Positions 8,882 through 18,385 of a DNA stretch of 64,000 nucleotides are shown piece after piece. The stretch comes from Actinomyces oris (lineage in GTDB: Bacteria; Actinomycetota; Actinomycetes; Actinomycetales; Actinomycetaceae): the NCBI RefSeq assembly GCF_001553935.1, contig NZ_CP014232.1, positions 992,001 to 1,056,000 of the forward strand. Direction: 5' to 3'. Position 1 is the stretch's first letter. The number at the start of each line of letters is the position of its first letter. The notes below the pieces were generated by a model. It was not told the DNA's origin, ran no database searches, and saw nothing but the letters and a program-made list of their open reading frames with translations. A program made the position numbers and the translations under genes.

Positions 8882-9018
8882 GGGGACATCTCACGCGGCC
8901 GGGGAAATTTGCTCGCGGCCGGGGACACCCTGCGCGTTCGGGGACGGGATTGCTGTCCCCGACGGCGTCGAATGCCCCCGTCCGGAACGACACGCACCCG
9001 GCCGCGCAGATTGTCCCC
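8882..9018 (-). repeat. 137-bp dispersed palindromic repeat, copy B
   Basis: Minus-strand orientation, exactly 137 bp. It starts GGGGACAATCTGCGCGGCCG and ends GCGTGAGATGTCCCC when read on the minus strand, with the family core between. It fills most of the 421-base gap between the phosphatase start and the pheA stop; nothing coding is seen in the remainder. Confidence 0.9.
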
Positions 9019-9033
9019 GCCGGCAAGGGAACT

Positions 9034-9167
9034 CGACGGCGGCAAGAGGCCACTGCGACGCCGGCACGAGGTGAAGCGTCCGCGCGGTCGTAGGGTAGGT
9101 CGCGCAGTCGTGCCTTTAACCCTCGACTGCGCCGCATACGGTACGACCGCGACGGCGGCAAGAGGCC
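9034..9167. repeat. 18-bp direct repeat pair between repeat B and pheA
   Basis: CGACGGCGGCAAGAGGCC occurs at 9034-9051 and again at 9150-9167. The flanks differ after a few bases. It may be debris of a further repeat family. Confidence 0.55.
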
Positions 9168-9213
9168 GCTGCGGCTAGGTGACTGCGCGGCCGAGCGGCT
9201 GCTCGGGCCCCGG

Positions 9214-10158
9214 CTAGAGCGCGCGGCCGTCGAGGACGTCGGCGACCCAGGACCGGGCCACGACGAAGTCCTTGTCGCTGGTGCCGGCCAGGACCGCCGT
9301 CGGGCGGGCGTCCAGCCGCGGGTAGGAGCCCAGGAACCGCACCACCGGGCAGGTGCGGTGCAGCCCGATGAGGGCGGCCTGGACCCGCTCCTCGCGCACG
9401 TGCCCCTCGACGTCGATGGAGAAGCGGTAGCGCCCCAGGGAGTCGCCCACGGGCCGGGACTCGATGCGCGAGAGGTTGACGCCGCGGGCGCTGAACTGCT
9501 CGAGCATGTCCAGCAGGGCGCCGGAGCGGTCGTGCGGGAGGTGGACGAGCAGGGTGGTCTTGTCGGCGCCGGTGGGCTCGCCCACGCGGCCGGGCCGGGT
9601 CACCTTGACGAAGCGGGTGACGGCGTCGGGGTTGTCCGCCACGCCCCCGGCGATGACCTCCAACCCGTACTGCTTGGCGGCCAGCGGGTTGCACAGGACG
9701 GCCTGGAATCCGGTGTCCCCCTCGGTGGTGGCCAGCGCGCGGGCGGGCGCCGAGGTGGAGGTCCCGGCGACGTACACGGCCCCGGGCAGGTTCTGGTGAA
9801 CCCAGCCGCGGCACTGGGCCCAGGCGTGCGGGTGGGTGGAGATGGCGCGCACGTCCTCCAGGCGAGTGCCGGGGCGGCCGGCCAGGACGAAGGTGATCGG
9901 CACGGCCATCTCGGCGGCGATGACCAGGGGCGTGGAGGCCACGAGGTTGTCCAGCGTGGCATTGACCCCGCCCTCGACGGAGTTCTCAATGGGCACGACG
10001 GCGGCCTCCACCGTGCGCTCGCGCAGGTGGTCCAGGGCGGTGGGCACGTCCGGGCAGGGGTCGAGCTCGACGTCGACGGGGGCGACCTGGCGCAGCGCCA
10101 TCTCGGTGAAGGTGCCGGCCGGCCCCAGGAAGGACCAGAGCGGTGCGGGAGCAGTCAT
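9214..10158 (-). CDS. pheA: Prephenate dehydratase
   Basis: A 314-residue monofunctional enzyme that converts prephenate to phenylpyruvate in phenylalanine synthesis. The PDT domain (about 8-185) shows FLGPAGTFTEMAL, the PIENSVEGGVNATLD signature and AVTRFVKV, whose Thr is catalytic. The ACT domain (about 200-285) shows GALLDMLEQFSARGVNL and ESRPV, the phenylalanine-binding loop for feedback control. TACCCT followed by six bases and ATG marks a leaderless start at 10158; the frame open to 10566 upstream is low-complexity and rejected. Confidence 0.94.
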   Translation of the reverse strand: MTAPAPLWSFLGPAGTFTEMALRQVAPVDVELDPCPDVPTALDHLRERTVEAAVVPIENSVEGGVNATLDNLVASTPLVIAAEMAVPITFVLAGRPGTRLEDVRAISTHPHAWAQCRGWVHQNLPGAVYVAGTSTSAPARALATTEGDTGFQAVLCNPLAAKQYGLEVIAGGVADNPDAVTRFVKVTRPGRVGEPTGADKTTLLVHLPHDRSGALLDMLEQFSARGVNLSRIESRPVGDSLGRYRFSIDVEGHVREERVQAALIGLHRTCPVVRFLGSYPRLDARPTAVLAGTSDKDFVVARSWVADVLDGRAL

Positions 10159-10164
10159 GGGCAC

Positions 10165-10170
10165 AGGGTA
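10165..10170 (-). promoter_or_regulatory. -10 box of pheA (leaderless)
   Basis: TACCCT, then GTGCCC, then the ATG at 10158. With initiation about seven bases downstream the transcript would begin at the start codon. Confidence 0.55.
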
Positions 10171-10367
10171 GCCAGTCCGGGCGGTCGGGCCGACGGCGGC
10201 TTGCTCCGTGGAACGCAGGGGCCCTCCCGCGGAGGCGACGGGCCGGTCCCTCCGCCGGGCCTGGTCAGGAGGGAACGGCCCAGGTCCAGCCAGAGCCGGA
10301 CTCCCCCACCGGGATGCCGCCTCCTGACACCCTCCCGTGACGCCGCCAGGCCTGGCAGGCTGGAGCC

Positions 10368-11288
10368 ATGAGTGTCTTCCGCAAGCACGACGACGGCCCG
10401 GTCTCCACCACCCTGGAGGCTCAGGGGCTGACCTGGCTCGCCGAGGCGATGGCCGACGGCGGGGCACACGTGGTGCCGGTGACCAGCGGCCCGGGCTGGC
10501 TGGAGGAACCGCGGCTGACGACGACCGGCGTGACGCCGGCCGGGGCGGAGGCCTTCGGTCGGGCACTGGCCGTTACCCACGCCGCGGGTGCCCCGGCCTT
10601 CGGGGCGGCGCCTCCCGGCTGGGACGGCCGGGCGCAGATGGGCCGCTCGGACATCCGGCTGCGGCCGCACGCCGTCGAGGAGGGCGAGCCGCGCCGCTGG
10701 GGCGAGTTCTACGCCGAGGACCGGATCCTGCCCTACCTGCAGCCCAGTCGGGACAACGGCTCGATCAGCGCCGGCGGGGCCGGAGTCGTCGAGCGGCTGT
10801 GCGAGCGTCTGCGCGACGGCGACTTCGACACCGACCAGCCGGCCCTCGTGCGCGCCGGCGCCCGTGAACGCGGCGCGCGGGTCGCGGTGGCCCGCACGCA
10901 CGGGGATCTGTGGTGCGGCAATGTCCTGTGGACCCCGGCCGATGAGGCCGCCCAGTGGGCGCCGCCGCGGGCCGGCCTCGGGCCGCAGGAGCCCGACCCC
11001 GGGCAGACACCCGTGGGCGGGCCGGCCGGCGGGTCGACGGTGGTCGGCGTGCTCATTGACCCGATGGCACAGGGCGCGCACGCCGAGACCGACCTGGCGG
11101 CCCTGGGCGTGTTCGGGCAGCGCTACCTGGATCGCATCTACGCGGCCTACCACGAGGTCTCGCCGCTGGCGGAGGGCTGGCGCGAGCGGGTGGGCCTGCA
11201 CTCCTGGCACATCCTCATGATTCACGCCTTCCTCTTCGGCGGGGGCTATGGCGGGGAGGCGGTCGCCGTGGCCCGCCAGTACCTGTGA
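10368..11288 (+). CDS. Fructosamine kinase family protein
   Basis: A 306-residue kinase of the fructosamine-3-kinase/aminoglycoside phosphotransferase fold. The catalytic loop HGDLWCGN (about residue 178) holds the base Asp, and VLIDPMAQGAHAETDLA is the metal-binding segment that replaces DFG. The bacterial family phosphorylates protein-bound fructosamines or ribulosamines so that they fall off (deglycation). The N-terminal lobe is short. CAGGCT six bases before the ATG indicates a leaderless transcript. The gene runs toward the frameshifted membrane-protein gene. Confidence 0.88.
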   Translation: MSVFRKHDDGPVSTTLEAQGLTWLAEAMADGGAHVVPVTSGPGWLEEPRLTTTGVTPAGAEAFGRALAVTHAAGAPAFGAAPPGWDGRAQMGRSDIRLRPHAVEEGEPRRWGEFYAEDRILPYLQPSRDNGSISAGGAGVVERLCERLRDGDFDTDQPALVRAGARERGARVAVARTHGDLWCGNVLWTPADEAAQWAPPRAGLGPQEPDPGQTPVGGPAGGSTVVGVLIDPMAQGAHAETDLAALGVFGQRYLDRIYAAYHEVSPLAEGWRERVGLHSWHILMIHAFLFGGGYGGEAVAVARQYL

Positions 11289-11302
11289 GCGGTCAGGGCC
11301 CG

Positions 11303-11308
11303 TAGGCT
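11303..11308 (+). promoter_or_regulatory. -10 box of the membrane-protein gene (leaderless)
   Basis: TAGGCT followed by GGTTGG and a GTG start at 11315. No ribosome-binding site is present. Confidence 0.6.
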
Positions 11309-11314
11309 GGTTGG

Positions 11315-13793
11315 GTGAGACCTCGACGACGTCAACAGCGCCTGGTGCGCGGGGTCGTGTACGTCCTCGTGCTGCTGGTGGTCATCGGCATGATCCTGGC
11401 GGTGGTAGGGCCGGCCCTCGCCACCGCGGCCCCGACGGCGCCGAAATCCGAGACAGCGCCGGCGTCCCAGGCGGCGTCGGCGCCGGCCTCCGATGTCGCC
11501 TCGGCCTCGCACTCATCTTCGCGGCCGGCGCCGGTGGTCGTCCTGGCGACGAACAATCTCACCTGGGCGGACCTGCAAGCACAGGCCTCCCGCGAGGGCG
11601 CCGCTGAGGACTCCGCTTCTTCCGGTACCAGCTCGGCGGCCGACCGCCTGCTGGCCTTCGCCTGGCGGGGCGAGCCGATGAACCTGTCCGTGCGCACCCC
11701 GGCGGACCGCACCTGCCCGGCCGATGCCTGGCTCACCCTGGGCCGGGGCAGGCGCGCGAGCGCCGTCGAGGCGGCCGCTTCCTGCGCCGGCCCCACTGCC
11801 GCGATCCCCCGCAGCACCCCCCTGGTCGGGGCGCTCGGGCAGGACGTCTCGGTCCAGGCCGTCGGCCCGGGTACGCAGCTGGCCACAGGGGCACCGGGGG
11901 CTCAGCGAACAGGCCCGCCCCCGTGGCTCCGTCGGTGGCCGATGCCCTGGTCGCCGACGCGGACCTCACCATCGTCGACACTGCGAGCGCCGCCTCCACT
12001 GACACCGAGCGGATCGCCGCCCTCGACGAGGCCCTGCGCATGGTCCAGGAGCAGTCGCGCCCTGGCACTCGCATCATCGTCGCCTCCCTGGCCGACGACG
12101 AGGCCCCCGGCCCCCAGGTGGCGGTCCTGCCCGCGGGCACGAGGAGCGCGCGCGGCGCCTCCGGGGGTCTTGTCGTCGGCGACTCCACGCACCAGGCGGG
12201 CCTGGCCCAGCTGACCGACCTCACCCCGACTCTCGTCTCCGCCCTGGGCGGCCGCCGCGACCCAGCCTTCGACGGCCACGCGCTCACGCTGCCCGAGACC
12301 GGCCGCGCGGGCGTGGCAACGACCAACACAAGCGCCGCCACCGGGGACGCCCGCATCTCGCGGCTCGCCGACGACGCCCTGCACGCCCGTGCCTCCCAGG
12401 CCACGGTCATGCGGGCCGGCGCCCTGCTCATGGGCCTGGCCGTGGCGCTCCTGGTCTGGGCGGCCGTCGCGCTGCGTAGCCCGAAGGCGAGTCGGCGCGA
12501 GGCTCTCCGCCGCCGGGTCACGTGGGTGGCCGTCTACCTCAGCGGCCTGCCGACGGCGTTGCTGCTGGTCAATGCCGCCCCGTGGTGGCGGGTGGGGGCC
12601 CGGGCCGGCTCCCCCTCGGGATGGGCCTCACTCGTCGCCGTGGTCGCGGCCGTGCCGGTCGCAGCCGGGATCGTGGGACTGGCCGCCGGGATCGCGGCGC
12701 TGGTACGACGGCGCAAGCGGCCCCACCCTGCCGTCTCACCGAGCCCGTCGCCCTCAGCGCTTGGTGCCGCAGCCGCTGAAACGGCCGGATCCCCCAACAC
12801 CCCCTCCGCCCGAGGGGAGGCCGCGGCCGATCCGCCACCGGGCGAGGCCGGCGTCCCCGCGCCCGCCTTGCCGTCTCCACCCCGCAACGGAGCGAGCCTG
12901 ACGGCCCTGCTGGTGGCGGCGGCGATCCCGCTGGCCTGGCTGCTCGACGCCGCCGCGGGCGCACCCCTGGCCTTCAACAACCCTCTGGGCATGAACGCGG
13001 TGGTGGCGGGCCGTTTCTACGGGGTGTCGAATACGGCTTTCGCGCTGGTGGCCGGCGCGCTCATCGTCGTCATCGCCGGCGTCTGGGAGGTTCTGGGCGG
13101 CGGCCGGCGGAGCGCGCTGCTGGTGACAGCCCTGCTGGGCGGGGCGGCGCTGCTCGTCGATGGGGCCCCGCAGCTGGGCGCGGACGTGGGTGGTGCGCTG
13201 ACACTGGTGCCGACGCTGGCCTTCCTCACTGCGGGCCTGGCGAATCTGCGCCTGAGCTGGCGGCGCTGGCTGGCCATCGGGGCCATAACAGTCCTGGTGG
13301 TGGGCGGCTTCGCCGTCGTCGACCTCCTCCGACCCGGTGAGCCCACGCACCTGGGGCGCTTCGCCCGTCAGGTGGCCGACGGCTCGGCCGCCGGCGTGCT
13401 GGGGCGCAAGGCCTACGCGCTGGTCGGTCCCTTCGTCACGAAGCCGGTCATGGCGGCAGCCCTGGCCTGCGCCGTGGTCGTCGTGGCAGCGGCCCTGTGG
13501 TGGGGACGCCGGCAGGTGCGGGCCTGGCGCAATGGCACGAGCCCCTACGCCTGGCTCGCCCCCACCGCCCACGGGGACAATCCACGCGTGGGGGACAGGA
13601 ATCCGGTTCCCCAACGCGTGGAATGTCCCCCTCCGCGCGATGGGTGACAACGGCGCTGAAGTCCCTGGGGGTACTGACGCTCGTGGCCGTCCTGGTCAAC
13701 GACTCCGGTGTCACGATGGCCGGCTTCATCCTGGCGGCAGCGGCTCCCGCCCTGCTGGCGCTGACGCTGGCCGGCAGTGAGTCGGCGCGCTAG
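11315..13793 (+). pseudogene. Multi-pass membrane protein gene broken by two frameshifts
   Basis: Three open frames together encode one protein of about 800 residues: an N-terminal helix and extracytoplasmic domain with VVLATNNLTWADL (11315 to about 11900), then VADALVADADLTIVDT through about ten hydrophobic segments (to 13568), then a last helix starting ARWVTTALKSLGVL (to 13793). The first break is at a G5 run (11896-11900); one more G restores the frame. The second is caused by a 68-bp insertion (13569-13636) carrying a short copy of the dispersed repeat. The extracytoplasmic part ends QLTDLTPTLVSALGG, reminiscent of alkaline-phosphatase-like domains; no function is claimed. The first shift may be a sequencing error; the second looks real. 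Confidence 0.75.
13569..13636 (+). repeat. Short palindromic repeat (copy C) inserted in a reading frame
   Basis: The palindrome itself is 13573-13630, 58 bp, with near-perfect arms GGGGACAATCCACGCGT and ACGCGTGGAATGTCCCC. CCGC occurs on both sides (13565-13568 and 13633-13636), consistent with a 4-bp target duplication. Removing 68 bp joins the two halves of the host gene in frame (APTA then RWVTTALK). Confidence 0.85.
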
Positions 13794-14671
13794 CTCTCGG
13801 CCGTCTCCGAGGCGGCCTGCGAGCCCTCACCGTGGTGCGGCTTCTCGGCGGGCTCGACGTCGTCGTCGGCCTTGGGGGGCTGCGGCACGGCGCGGTAGGC
13901 GAAGAAGTGGTCCTGCTCGGCGGCCGCCCTGTCGAAGGAGGCGCGCGGCACACGGTGGCGACGCAGCTTACGCCGGGTCACGGCCCTCAGGACGTCCTTG
14001 TACTGGGAGGCGCGGTGCATCGTGCCGGCCCGGTCGTTACCGGTGACGCGGTGGGTGATGTCGCAGGGGACCTCGATGACGGCGAGCCCGGCCACGAGGA
14101 CGTCGATGGTCAGGCCGACCTCCACCCCCCAGCCGTCGGCCAGGGGCACCGCCTTCTCATAGGCCTCGCGGCTCAGACATCGCTGACCGGACAGCGGCGC
14201 CACAGGCAGCCACCCGGTGGACAGCGAGATGGCCCGCCTGGCGGCGCGCACGACCCGGCCGCGGCCGCCGGCCCCGGACTGCTTGGGGGGCACCGCGATG
14301 GACATGTCGGCCACGCCGTCGACGACCGGAGGCACCAACTCGGCGCAGGAGGCGGCCGAGTCCCCCAGGTCGGCGTCGATGAACAGCAGCAGCCGGGCGG
14401 GACCGTCGGAGTAGTCGCGCATGGCGACGACGGAGGCCCCGGTCTCCATGGCGGAGGCCTTCCCGCGTGAGACGGAGTGGCGGACGGTCACGGCGCCGGC
14501 GGCGCGGGCGTGGTCCTGGGTTCCGTCGGTCGAGCCGTCGTCGACGACGATGACGAGGTCCACTCGCGGGATGGAGCGGCAGGCCCGGACAGTGGTGGCG
14601 ATGCGCTCAGCCTCATCCTTGGCAGGGATGACCACGGCAACGCGCTGGTCGGGCCGCTTGGTGGAACTCAC
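13790..14671 (-). CDS. Glycosyltransferase family 2
   Basis: A 293-residue GT-A enzyme. It begins VAVVIPAKDEAERIATTV, with VVDDGSTDGTQ (sugar-nucleotide binding) and FIDADLGD in the place of the DXD metal site, resembling glucosyl-3-phosphoglycerate synthase relatives. No membrane helix is seen; the tail is hydrophilic. TACCCT plus six bases precedes the GTG at 14671 (leaderless). Its stop overlaps that of the convergent membrane-protein gene (CTAG). The acceptor is unknown. Confidence 0.86.
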   Translation of the reverse strand: MSSTKRPDQRVAVVIPAKDEAERIATTVRACRSIPRVDLVIVVDDGSTDGTQDHARAAGAVTVRHSVSRGKASAMETGASVVAMRDYSDGPARLLLFIDADLGDSAASCAELVPPVVDGVADMSIAVPPKQSGAGGRGRVVRAARRAISLSTGWLPVAPLSGQRCLSREAYEKAVPLADGWGVEVGLTIDVLVAGLAVIEVPCDITHRVTGNDRAGTMHRASQYKDVLRAVTRRKLRRHRVPRASFDRAAAEQDHFFAYRAVPQPPKADDDVEPAEKPHHGEGSQAASETAES

Positions 14672-15154
14672 TCCCCCAGGGTATCCAGACTCCCGGCCTC
14701 CAGCCGATACCTGAGCGCCTCGTTATCGCACGCCTTTTTTGTGAGGCCCGTCAAGTTCTGCGATCTCATGCCATGCGGCGCGGAATCCTCGGGCTCCGCG
14801 CGCAGCACAGGCACGTCGCGCCGACCGCTGCGACACGCCGATGCGCCACGAGGAGAGCACCCCTCGCCACTTTCAGACTTTCCTGGGTGATCTTGTGTCA
14901 AACCTTCAGCATGGGACCACGGTCCCCGGAGAAACTGAGAAATCTTGCAGCAATGAATCAGGATTCCTCATTCGGGAGCTAGAGTCACGTATTTCGGCAT
15001 GTCACACCCGGTTCTCGTGGCACAGTGGAGACAAGGAGCCCGTCAACGGAGCCGGGTTCCGCCGGCGCATTTCGCGTCCTTCCGTGTGCCGGGGCGACTC
15101 CCCTGCCGCCCCGGCACGCCTTGGCCCTCATCAGCCCTGCATCCTTCATGCAGG
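14672..15154. other. Non-coding region between GT2 and DUF885 genes
   Basis: No open frame here has family features or a plausible start. The region is less G+C-rich than its surroundings around 14890-15010. The only structure recognised is the terminator hairpin at its right end. Confidence 0.5.
15086..15117 (-). terminator. Terminator hairpin after the DUF885 gene
   Basis: Perfect 11-bp stem GTGCCGGGGCG/CGCCCCGGCAC with a 10-base loop, 38 bases past the stop codon. No U-run follows, as is common in high-G+C Actinobacteria. Confidence 0.7.
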
Positions 15155-17179
15155 TCAGTGCAAGGCGCTTGCGAGCAGATCGAGCCCCACGCTGCCCAGG
15201 TCGATGCCCCGGTTGTGGAAGGCGCGCAAATCCAGCTCACCGCCCTCGGTGCGGGCCTGAGCCCGGGCACTGCGCCGACCGGCCTGCCAGACCCGCTCCC
15301 CCACCGCGTAGGCCAGCGGCTGGGACGGCCACCCCAGGTGCCGGGAGACCTCGAAGCGCAGGCGCCCCTCGGAGATCACGGTGTGGTGGCGCAGCACGGC
15401 GGTGACGGTCGCCCGGTTCCACTCGCGGCAGGCCCCCGGGAGCGCGGCGACGTCGTCGGGCACGGGGAGCCGGGAGTGGACGCCCAGGTCCACGAGGACC
15501 CGGGCCAGGCGCCAGCGGCGTGCCGCCAGGCAGCCGAAACGGTCCTCGGGCGTAGGCATGAGCCCGAGCTCGTCGGCGAGGGACTCGGCATACAGGCCCC
15601 AGCCCTCATCGCAGCCGGGCACGGAGCCCAAGTAGCGCTGCCAGGCGGTCAGGCGCGTACTGGTGGCATGCGCGCCGACGTGGACGTGGTGGCCCGGAAC
15701 CGACTCATGCAGGACCGTGGTCCGCTCCATCCACGGCCACACCAGCTGCTCGCCGGCAGCCAGGGAGCGCATGACGACGCCGGGCCGACGCTCCCCGCCG
15801 GTACCGCGCGGCTCCTCGTAGTGGACGGCGCCGTCGCCGGGCTCCCCGAGGCGCACCCGGGGGCGGCCCAGGCCGTCGGGCGGGTCGAGGATCCGGCCGA
15901 CGACGGCGTCCCAGGCCTCGTCGGCGACCTCCTGCGCCCAGATCGTGTAGTCCTGCGCGCGCACAGCGCGGGTCGGGTCGGCGCGCAGGTGCCGGTTGAG
16001 GCTGCCGGCATCGGCGCCGGGCCCCAGGATGTCGACGGCGATGGCGTCCTGCTCGGCGATGACCCGCCCCAGCTCCTCCGTGGCCCAGGCGTAGGTCTCC
16101 TCGGGGTCCACCCGGGTGCCCAGGACGCGGCGCATCCACAGGGCGTGGCGCTGCGGGCCGACCCCCTCGGCCTGGGGCGCCCGCGGCGAGAGCGTCGTAC
16201 GCAGGTGGGAGGCGAAGTCCAGCGCGGCGCGGCGGGCGACGATGTCCGCCTCCTGCAGCTGGACGTGCAGAGTGGCCGGCAGGTCCTCAGGCAGCGCCTG
16301 GGTCCGGCGTCGGGCGAGGTCACGTGCCTGCCCGGCGACGACGTCGACCTGACTGAGCGGGGCGATCGCACCGGCCTCGGCGGAGGCGGACAGGGAGGCG
16401 GCCAGCCCCTCCAGGGCGGCGGGCAGCGCCTCCAGACGGGTGCGGTGCAGGTTCCAGGCGTCCTCCCACTTGGCCTCGGCCTCGGCGAGGTCCGCCTCCT
16501 CGGAGCCGGCACGGTCGGGCGCCTCGGGGGGCCGGTGCAGCTGGCGGGCGATCTGCTGGAACGGCGAGGAGAGGAAACCGAGGTTTCCACCCTCCTCCCC
16601 GGCGGAGATGAACTGGATGGAGGTCTCCAGGCGCTCCAGGAGGTGGCGGCGCAGGAGCTCGTCGGAGCCGGTCGAGTGCTCGACGGCGGCCACGCGGTGA
16701 CGCAGGGAGCGCTCGGCACTGAGACGCTCGGCCAGTCCCGCGGGCGAGTAGTCGGGCAGGATGGTCCCGCCGGGCAGTCCGGTGCGGGCGGCCGCCTCGG
16801 GATCGTGGGCACACAGGAGTTGGGCGTACTCGTCGGCAAGGTCGCGCAGGACGACGCCGGCGGCCGCGGTCTCCGAGGGGGAGCGGACCGAGGAGCGGGT
16901 GGCGGCCTGGGCGGAGGTGTGAGCGGCGGGCGCCGCGGAGGATGCCGCCTCGACCTCGCGCACGCTCAAGGGGGCGCCGGCCGTGCGGACGGCCCGCCAG
17001 GTTCCTGAGCTCGGGTGCTGCGGGTGGACCGGCGGCCGCTCGGGCGGCCCGGTGCTCACCGGGCTGGTGGCGGGGGCGGGTGCGACGTCCGCCGTGTCGG
17101 CGCGGGCGTCCTGCGCATGGGAGCCGGTCGCGGATGCAGCGGGTCCGACTGGAGAGTGCTTCGAGGAGTGATCGGACAT
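15155..17179 (-). CDS. DUF885 family protein (metallopeptidase-like)
   Basis: A 674-residue protein. The C-terminal half has the two DUF885 hallmarks HESVPGHH (zinc-binding HExxxGHH-like) and, about 40 residues later, EGWGLYAES, which supplies a further ligand or the catalytic Glu. This family is related to M3/M32 carboxypeptidase-like zincins. About 90 Ser/Ala/Thr-rich residues precede the domain; no signal peptide is seen, so it is probably cytoplasmic. The substrate is unknown. The gene stands alone and ends in a strong hairpin. Confidence 0.88.
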   Translation of the reverse strand: MSDHSSKHSPVGPAASATGSHAQDARADTADVAPAPATSPVSTGPPERPPVHPQHPSSGTWRAVRTAGAPLSVREVEAASSAAPAAHTSAQAATRSSVRSPSETAAAGVVLRDLADEYAQLLCAHDPEAAARTGLPGGTILPDYSPAGLAERLSAERSLRHRVAAVEHSTGSDELLRRHLLERLETSIQFISAGEEGGNLGFLSSPFQQIARQLHRPPEAPDRAGSEEADLAEAEAKWEDAWNLHRTRLEALPAALEGLAASLSASAEAGAIAPLSQVDVVAGQARDLARRRTQALPEDLPATLHVQLQEADIVARRAALDFASHLRTTLSPRAPQAEGVGPQRHALWMRRVLGTRVDPEETYAWATEELGRVIAEQDAIAVDILGPGADAGSLNRHLRADPTRAVRAQDYTIWAQEVADEAWDAVVGRILDPPDGLGRPRVRLGEPGDGAVHYEEPRGTGGERRPGVVMRSLAAGEQLVWPWMERTTVLHESVPGHHVHVGAHATSTRLTAWQRYLGSVPGCDEGWGLYAESLADELGLMPTPEDRFGCLAARRWRLARVLVDLGVHSRLPVPDDVAALPGACREWNRATVTAVLRHHTVISEGRLRFEVSRHLGWPSQPLAYAVGERVWQAGRRSARAQARTEGGELDLRAFHNRGIDLGSVGLDLLASALH

Positions 17180-18075
17180 AACAAGCAGGCCTTTCGCTTC
17201 ACTCGCCGCATGGCGTGCGGGCCCGGCGGCGACATTGCCGTCTCACCAGGGTGCCAGGAAGCGGAACAAAGGTCCATAGGCATCGCAGATCTGACGGCGA
17301 AGACAATTGGATGAATTGGCGGGCGCCCCACCCTGCTCGAAGACGGCGTGCGCAGGTGGGGACTGATGGTGAACGACGTGGGAACTGGCACTGGTGCTGA
17401 TCCAGCCCCGGGGCACGTGACTCAACGATGAGCCCCGGCCGGGACCTCGGTAGCGGGCGAGGGAGCGGGACTCCCTATCCCCTCCTGCCGGCGCGGAGGC
17501 CCGAAAGGGGCTGGCCGGCGATCAGCAGGGGCTATCGGATAGCGGTCGAGGGGCATCGATGGCGACCGGCCGATGAGCAGGGGCGCAGCAGACTGACGCG
17601 CATGGCCGTCGACCGCGGCGCGCAGCCGCAAACAGGGCGGGTCATCAGTGCTCCTCTCATCTCGACGGGCCGGGACGCCCCGGTGCGGGGCGCTCGTCGT
17701 GCCGTTGTTGTGCTGTGATGGACGTGGCACGATTCAAGGACGCTGGGCCGGCAGTGTCAAGGATCTGCGGCCACGGTTCACCCATACCGATATTCGCGCA
17801 GGTCAGAGGCATCTTGGCGATCTGGGCGCATCGCTGCGCTGCCGCCATTGGGAGCGCTCACAGGCGAGCGCCGTGCCGTCGTCAGTCCGTACCCTCCGGC
17901 CCGGACCGACCGCATGGTGGTCACTCGTCATTGACAGCACGTGCCAGGTGTGCGCAACACGGCCCCACCTCAGCCTCCTCACCAAATCCCGCCGCACCCC
18001 AACTGTCCATATACCCCGCCACACCCCAACCGACCGCGCCTGCCCACCGATTCCCGGACCGCCACCGACACGGCC
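17180..18075. other. Long region without recognisable genes
   Basis: Several open frames of 60-150 codons exist on both strands, all rich in Arg/Pro/Ala with no family motif, signal peptide or ribosome-binding site. GC-rich overlap explains them. The promoter of the DUF885 gene should lie in its left part. The right end leads into repeat copy D. It could be the remains of a lost gene. Confidence 0.5.
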
Positions 18076-18212
18076 GGGGACATTCCGCGCGGCCAGGCGC
18101 GTCTCTCTGCGGCCAGGGGCATTCGACGCCGTCGGGGACAGCAATCCCGTCCCCGGGCGCGCGAGACGTCCCCGGCCGGAAGATAGTGTCCCCGCACACG
18201 CAGAATGTCCCC
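18076..18212 (+). repeat. 137-bp dispersed palindromic repeat, copy D
   Basis: Exactly 137 bp, plus orientation, starting GGGGACATTCCGCGCGGCC and ending CACGCAGAATGTCCCC. It lies about 170 bases upstream of the NAD(P)H oxidoreductase start. Confidence 0.9.
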
Positions 18213-18385
18213 CGGCATGCCAGCGAGCTCTCGGTGACACGGCGTACGTTGGTCGCACCCAATGCCGCGCGCCTTCCGCTGAGTCGGGGGCACCGGTGCC
18301 CGCGGATGGCGACCGACAGCACCACCGCCGACACCACCTTCATCCGCGCAGCCCTGCGCGCCATCGTCACGATTGGAGACAGCTG

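Noticed and set aside
8793..9161. 123-residue N-terminal extension of the LMW phosphatase
   Set aside because: It is translated from repeat copy B, and a better start signal exists at 8792.
17648..18385. 246-residue N-terminal extension of the NAD(P)H oxidoreductase
   Set aside because: The segment includes repeat copy D and has no family similarity; a ribosome-binding site precedes ATG 18386.
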